From positions 124,001-188,000 of the forward strand of contig NZ_QAVX01000007.1 of assembly GCF_003121485.1 (NCBI RefSeq): a DNA stretch of 64,000 nucleotides. The letters run 5' to 3'. This DNA is from Dyella sp. C11 (GTDB lineage Bacteria > Pseudomonadota > Gammaproteobacteria > Xanthomonadales > Rhodanobacteraceae). The notes under the pieces were generated by a model. That model had not been told where the DNA came from. It saw only the letters and a list, made by a program, of their open reading frames with translations, and searched no databases. Numbering within the stretch: position 1 is the stretch's first letter; every line of letters starts with the position of its first letter. The position numbers and the translations under genes were made by a program. Of the stretch, positions 63,301 through 64,000 are shown piece after piece.

Positions 63301-64000
63301 ATCGCCATTGGCGTAGGCTCGGCAGCCCTGGGGGCGGGCGCCAACACCAATGGTGATTACGCGCTTGCCGCCGGCTACAACGCCGTCGCTGCAGGTGCGC
63401 AGTCCGTCAGTTATGGCGCGGGAGCCCAAGCCAGCGCCAATGGTGCGGTGGCCATTGGCGGCCAGGCGTTGGACGCATCGGGCAATCCGTTGATCACTGT
63501 CGACGGGCAGCCGTTGTCGTCGGCGTATGCCAATGGTGTTGCGGCTACGGCCATTGGTGCCAGTGCGCAGGCGCTGAACGCGCAGACCACAGCAGTGGGT
63601 GCCGGCAGCTTCGCCATTGGTCAAAACAGCACGGCCGTGGGATATCTCGCAGAAGCTCGTGGCGTGGAGTCTTCCGCCCTTGGCGCTTATGCCTTTGCCG
63701 TCACGGACTACAGCAACGCATGGGGCGCGTGGTCGTATGCCAGCGGCACGGGCACCACGGCGCTTGGCTACTACGCAGATGCGGAAAATGACTACGCGAC
63801 CGCATTGGGCTATACGGCTTACGCCACGGGCGACCACAGCACGGCGGTGGGCGGCCTCGCATCGGCACCGTATGACCACGCCACGGCATTGGGTGCGAGC
63901 GCCTTTGCGCGAGGCATGGGCTCCACTGCATTGGGTTACAACACCTTTGTGGCATCAGGAAGTAGTGAAGCCATTGGTAGCGAAAGCTTTGCCTACGGCG
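60331..64000 (+). CDS. YadA/Hia-type trimeric autotransporter adhesin, 3' end beyond window
   Basis: Open frame from GTG 60331 (GGAGG at 60321-60325, five bases before) to the window edge, at least 1,223 codons. The extended signal peptide starts MNKIYSRVWNTSLGMLVVASELA, typical of large autotransporters. Residues ~125 onward contain several dozen YadA-head repeats of type SxAxGxxAxAxG. Two neck units occur: VADRANTVSVGG...RQIAHVAAGTEDTDAVNVAQL (~61,700-61,822) and VADRPNSVSVGA...RQITNVAAGTEGTDAVNLDQL (~62,950-63,090). It should trimerise at the cell surface and bind host or matrix; the C-terminal barrel is not seen. Confidence 0.92.
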   Translation, partial: MNKIYSRVWNTSLGMLVVASELARTRCKSGRANRRSIVVAGTVAAIGMTLASPFAEATSAPEQAASVTQSIVTEGMTSQRSVTTPVGSKAKKAAAIKQGKRATSSDAANPGTVKAMDDSSASHYLSVIGAGDGSDDAVAVGNQSVAVGPNALAAGDQSSAYGAGAVAFDTNSTALGAGSNAFGTGASALGSLASTASDYATAIGYNAAAAGLNSLASGSNALAEGASSTAVGGQLHIVDPDTGDVLLDGPTYASGMGATALGAGARATDSFATAGGAASQAMGKQSTAYGYMSLAEGSYSVAAGAFSQAANDYATSVGYLSTADGLLSTAIGEEAAAHGAYATAVGTSALAEADQTVALGEYARAQGPSATSVGYLSIATGNESVSVGGVSNTIFHATEAFGFGAVAVGSGTYAPQDLSTAVGWISAANALQSTVLGAAAHVNPDADNAVAIGVSSVADRANTVSVGGGFTGDRQIAHVAAGTEDTDAVNVAQLKGALSGVTNFVAADGAMDGSEDALVTGQHALAAGASSAALGQESTAIGANAVAFNDNAAALGADASALGTGASAIGSLASTNADYATAAGYGATASARSASAFGAGAQALGAGSTAMGGEAVDENGNSLLTDAAGNPVTGAAVATGAASLALGAGAHADGNFSNAIGAGAHTVGDSSVAVGSLAYAVGLHALAVGNQSLAAGDYTAALGDGAMAVGVYATAVGVASQGIGAGSAAIGDGALAVGVDGVALGYYAFALGDNATALGPSSSALTEESVAIGWQSVAAGSSATAIGGFANATGDFSTAVGIGASTPGTRAIALGMDAYASGLHSSSLGSASLAWGDYSAALGDSAIAGISGTALGASSVVNAANSIALGYGSVADRPNSVSVGASADWSDGNGSHPAINRQITNVAAGTEGTDAVNLDQLHTAMAGAGVNGSHYFKADGAADGSDDAWADGTGSVAMGSNAVAEGKTSVALGNGATAFDEDTVAAGRGAIAIGVGSAALGAGANTNGDYALAAGYNAVAAGAQSVSYGAGAQASANGAVAIGGQALDASGNPLITVDGQPLSSAYANGVAATAIGASAQALNAQTTAVGAGSFAIGQNSTAVGYLAEARGVESSALGAYAFAVTDYSNAWGAWSYASGTGTTALGYYADAENDYATALGYTAYATGDHSTAVGGLASAPYDHATALGASAFARGMGSTALGYNTFVASGSSEAIGSESFAYG

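Noticed and set aside
62854-63879. A 341-residue antisense frame within the adhesin
   Set aside because: Shadow of the repetitive GC-rich adhesin; the sense frame has ESPR, heads and necks.

Overview
The window is GC-rich DNA from a gammaproteobacterium that looks like the Xanthomonadales/Lysobacterales, most likely family Rhodanobacteraceae (Dyella, Luteibacter, Rhodanobacter and relatives). This is inferred from the gene content (PhoP/PhoQ-type pair, a TrpS with a C-terminal extension, a branched pyruvate dehydrogenase locus, tyrosine degradation genes, REP-type repeats); no 16S gene is present. The window starts inside a ferredoxin-NADP reductase gene and ends inside a very large adhesin gene.

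Positions 1-41,400 read as core chromosome with high GC and strongly biased codon use. Housekeeping genes include fpr, dusA, a PepSY-phoP-phoQ operon, mtfA, birA-coaX-SPOR, tRNA-Thr(TGT), rocF and trpS. There is a small three-gene detoxification-type operon (hydrolase, DUF427, SDR) divergent from a LysR gene, then SulP and VOC genes, a TPR/2OG-Fe(II) oxygenase and a globin. The pyruvate dehydrogenase operon of alpha/beta E1 type (pdhA-pdhB-pdhC) and two tandem peptide transporters follow. Aromatic amino acid catabolism is well represented: kynA for tryptophan, and hpd, hmgA and fahA for tyrosine, with a divergent MarR regulator. Next come hemN, tpx, azurin and gap. hemN and the azurin gene each carry a TGAT-N4-ATCA site, which points to a shared FNR/ANR-type oxygen-responsive regulator. 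Inverted-repeat REP pairs of roughly 90-130 bp fill many of the gaps here.

Positions 41,600-60,220 look accessory: GC and codon bias drop by eye, regulators are dense, and several genes duplicate core functions. This stretch holds an AraC regulator, a cysteine-containing Rrf2 regulator, an NDH-2-like flavoprotein, an exported cupin and a second pyruvate dehydrogenase E1 of the unrelated homodimeric AceE type. A complete tripartite EmrAB-type efflux operon follows, then three AraC regulators in a row, a response regulator that overlaps tail-to-tail with a hybrid histidine kinase, and a secreted S8 protease. No integrase, transposase or tRNA flanks were seen, so horizontal transfer is only an inference.

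The last 3.7 kb is the 5' part of a trimeric autotransporter adhesin (YadA/Hia type). It has an extended signal peptide, several dozen YadA-head repeats and a large module that recurs three times. The membrane anchor lies beyond the window. No clearly new multi-gene system was found. The best leads are the redox-flavoured orphan aceE cluster, the putative leaderless ANR-activated hemN promoter, the leaderless upstream ORF coupled to birA, the TrpS fusion and the modular adhesin.
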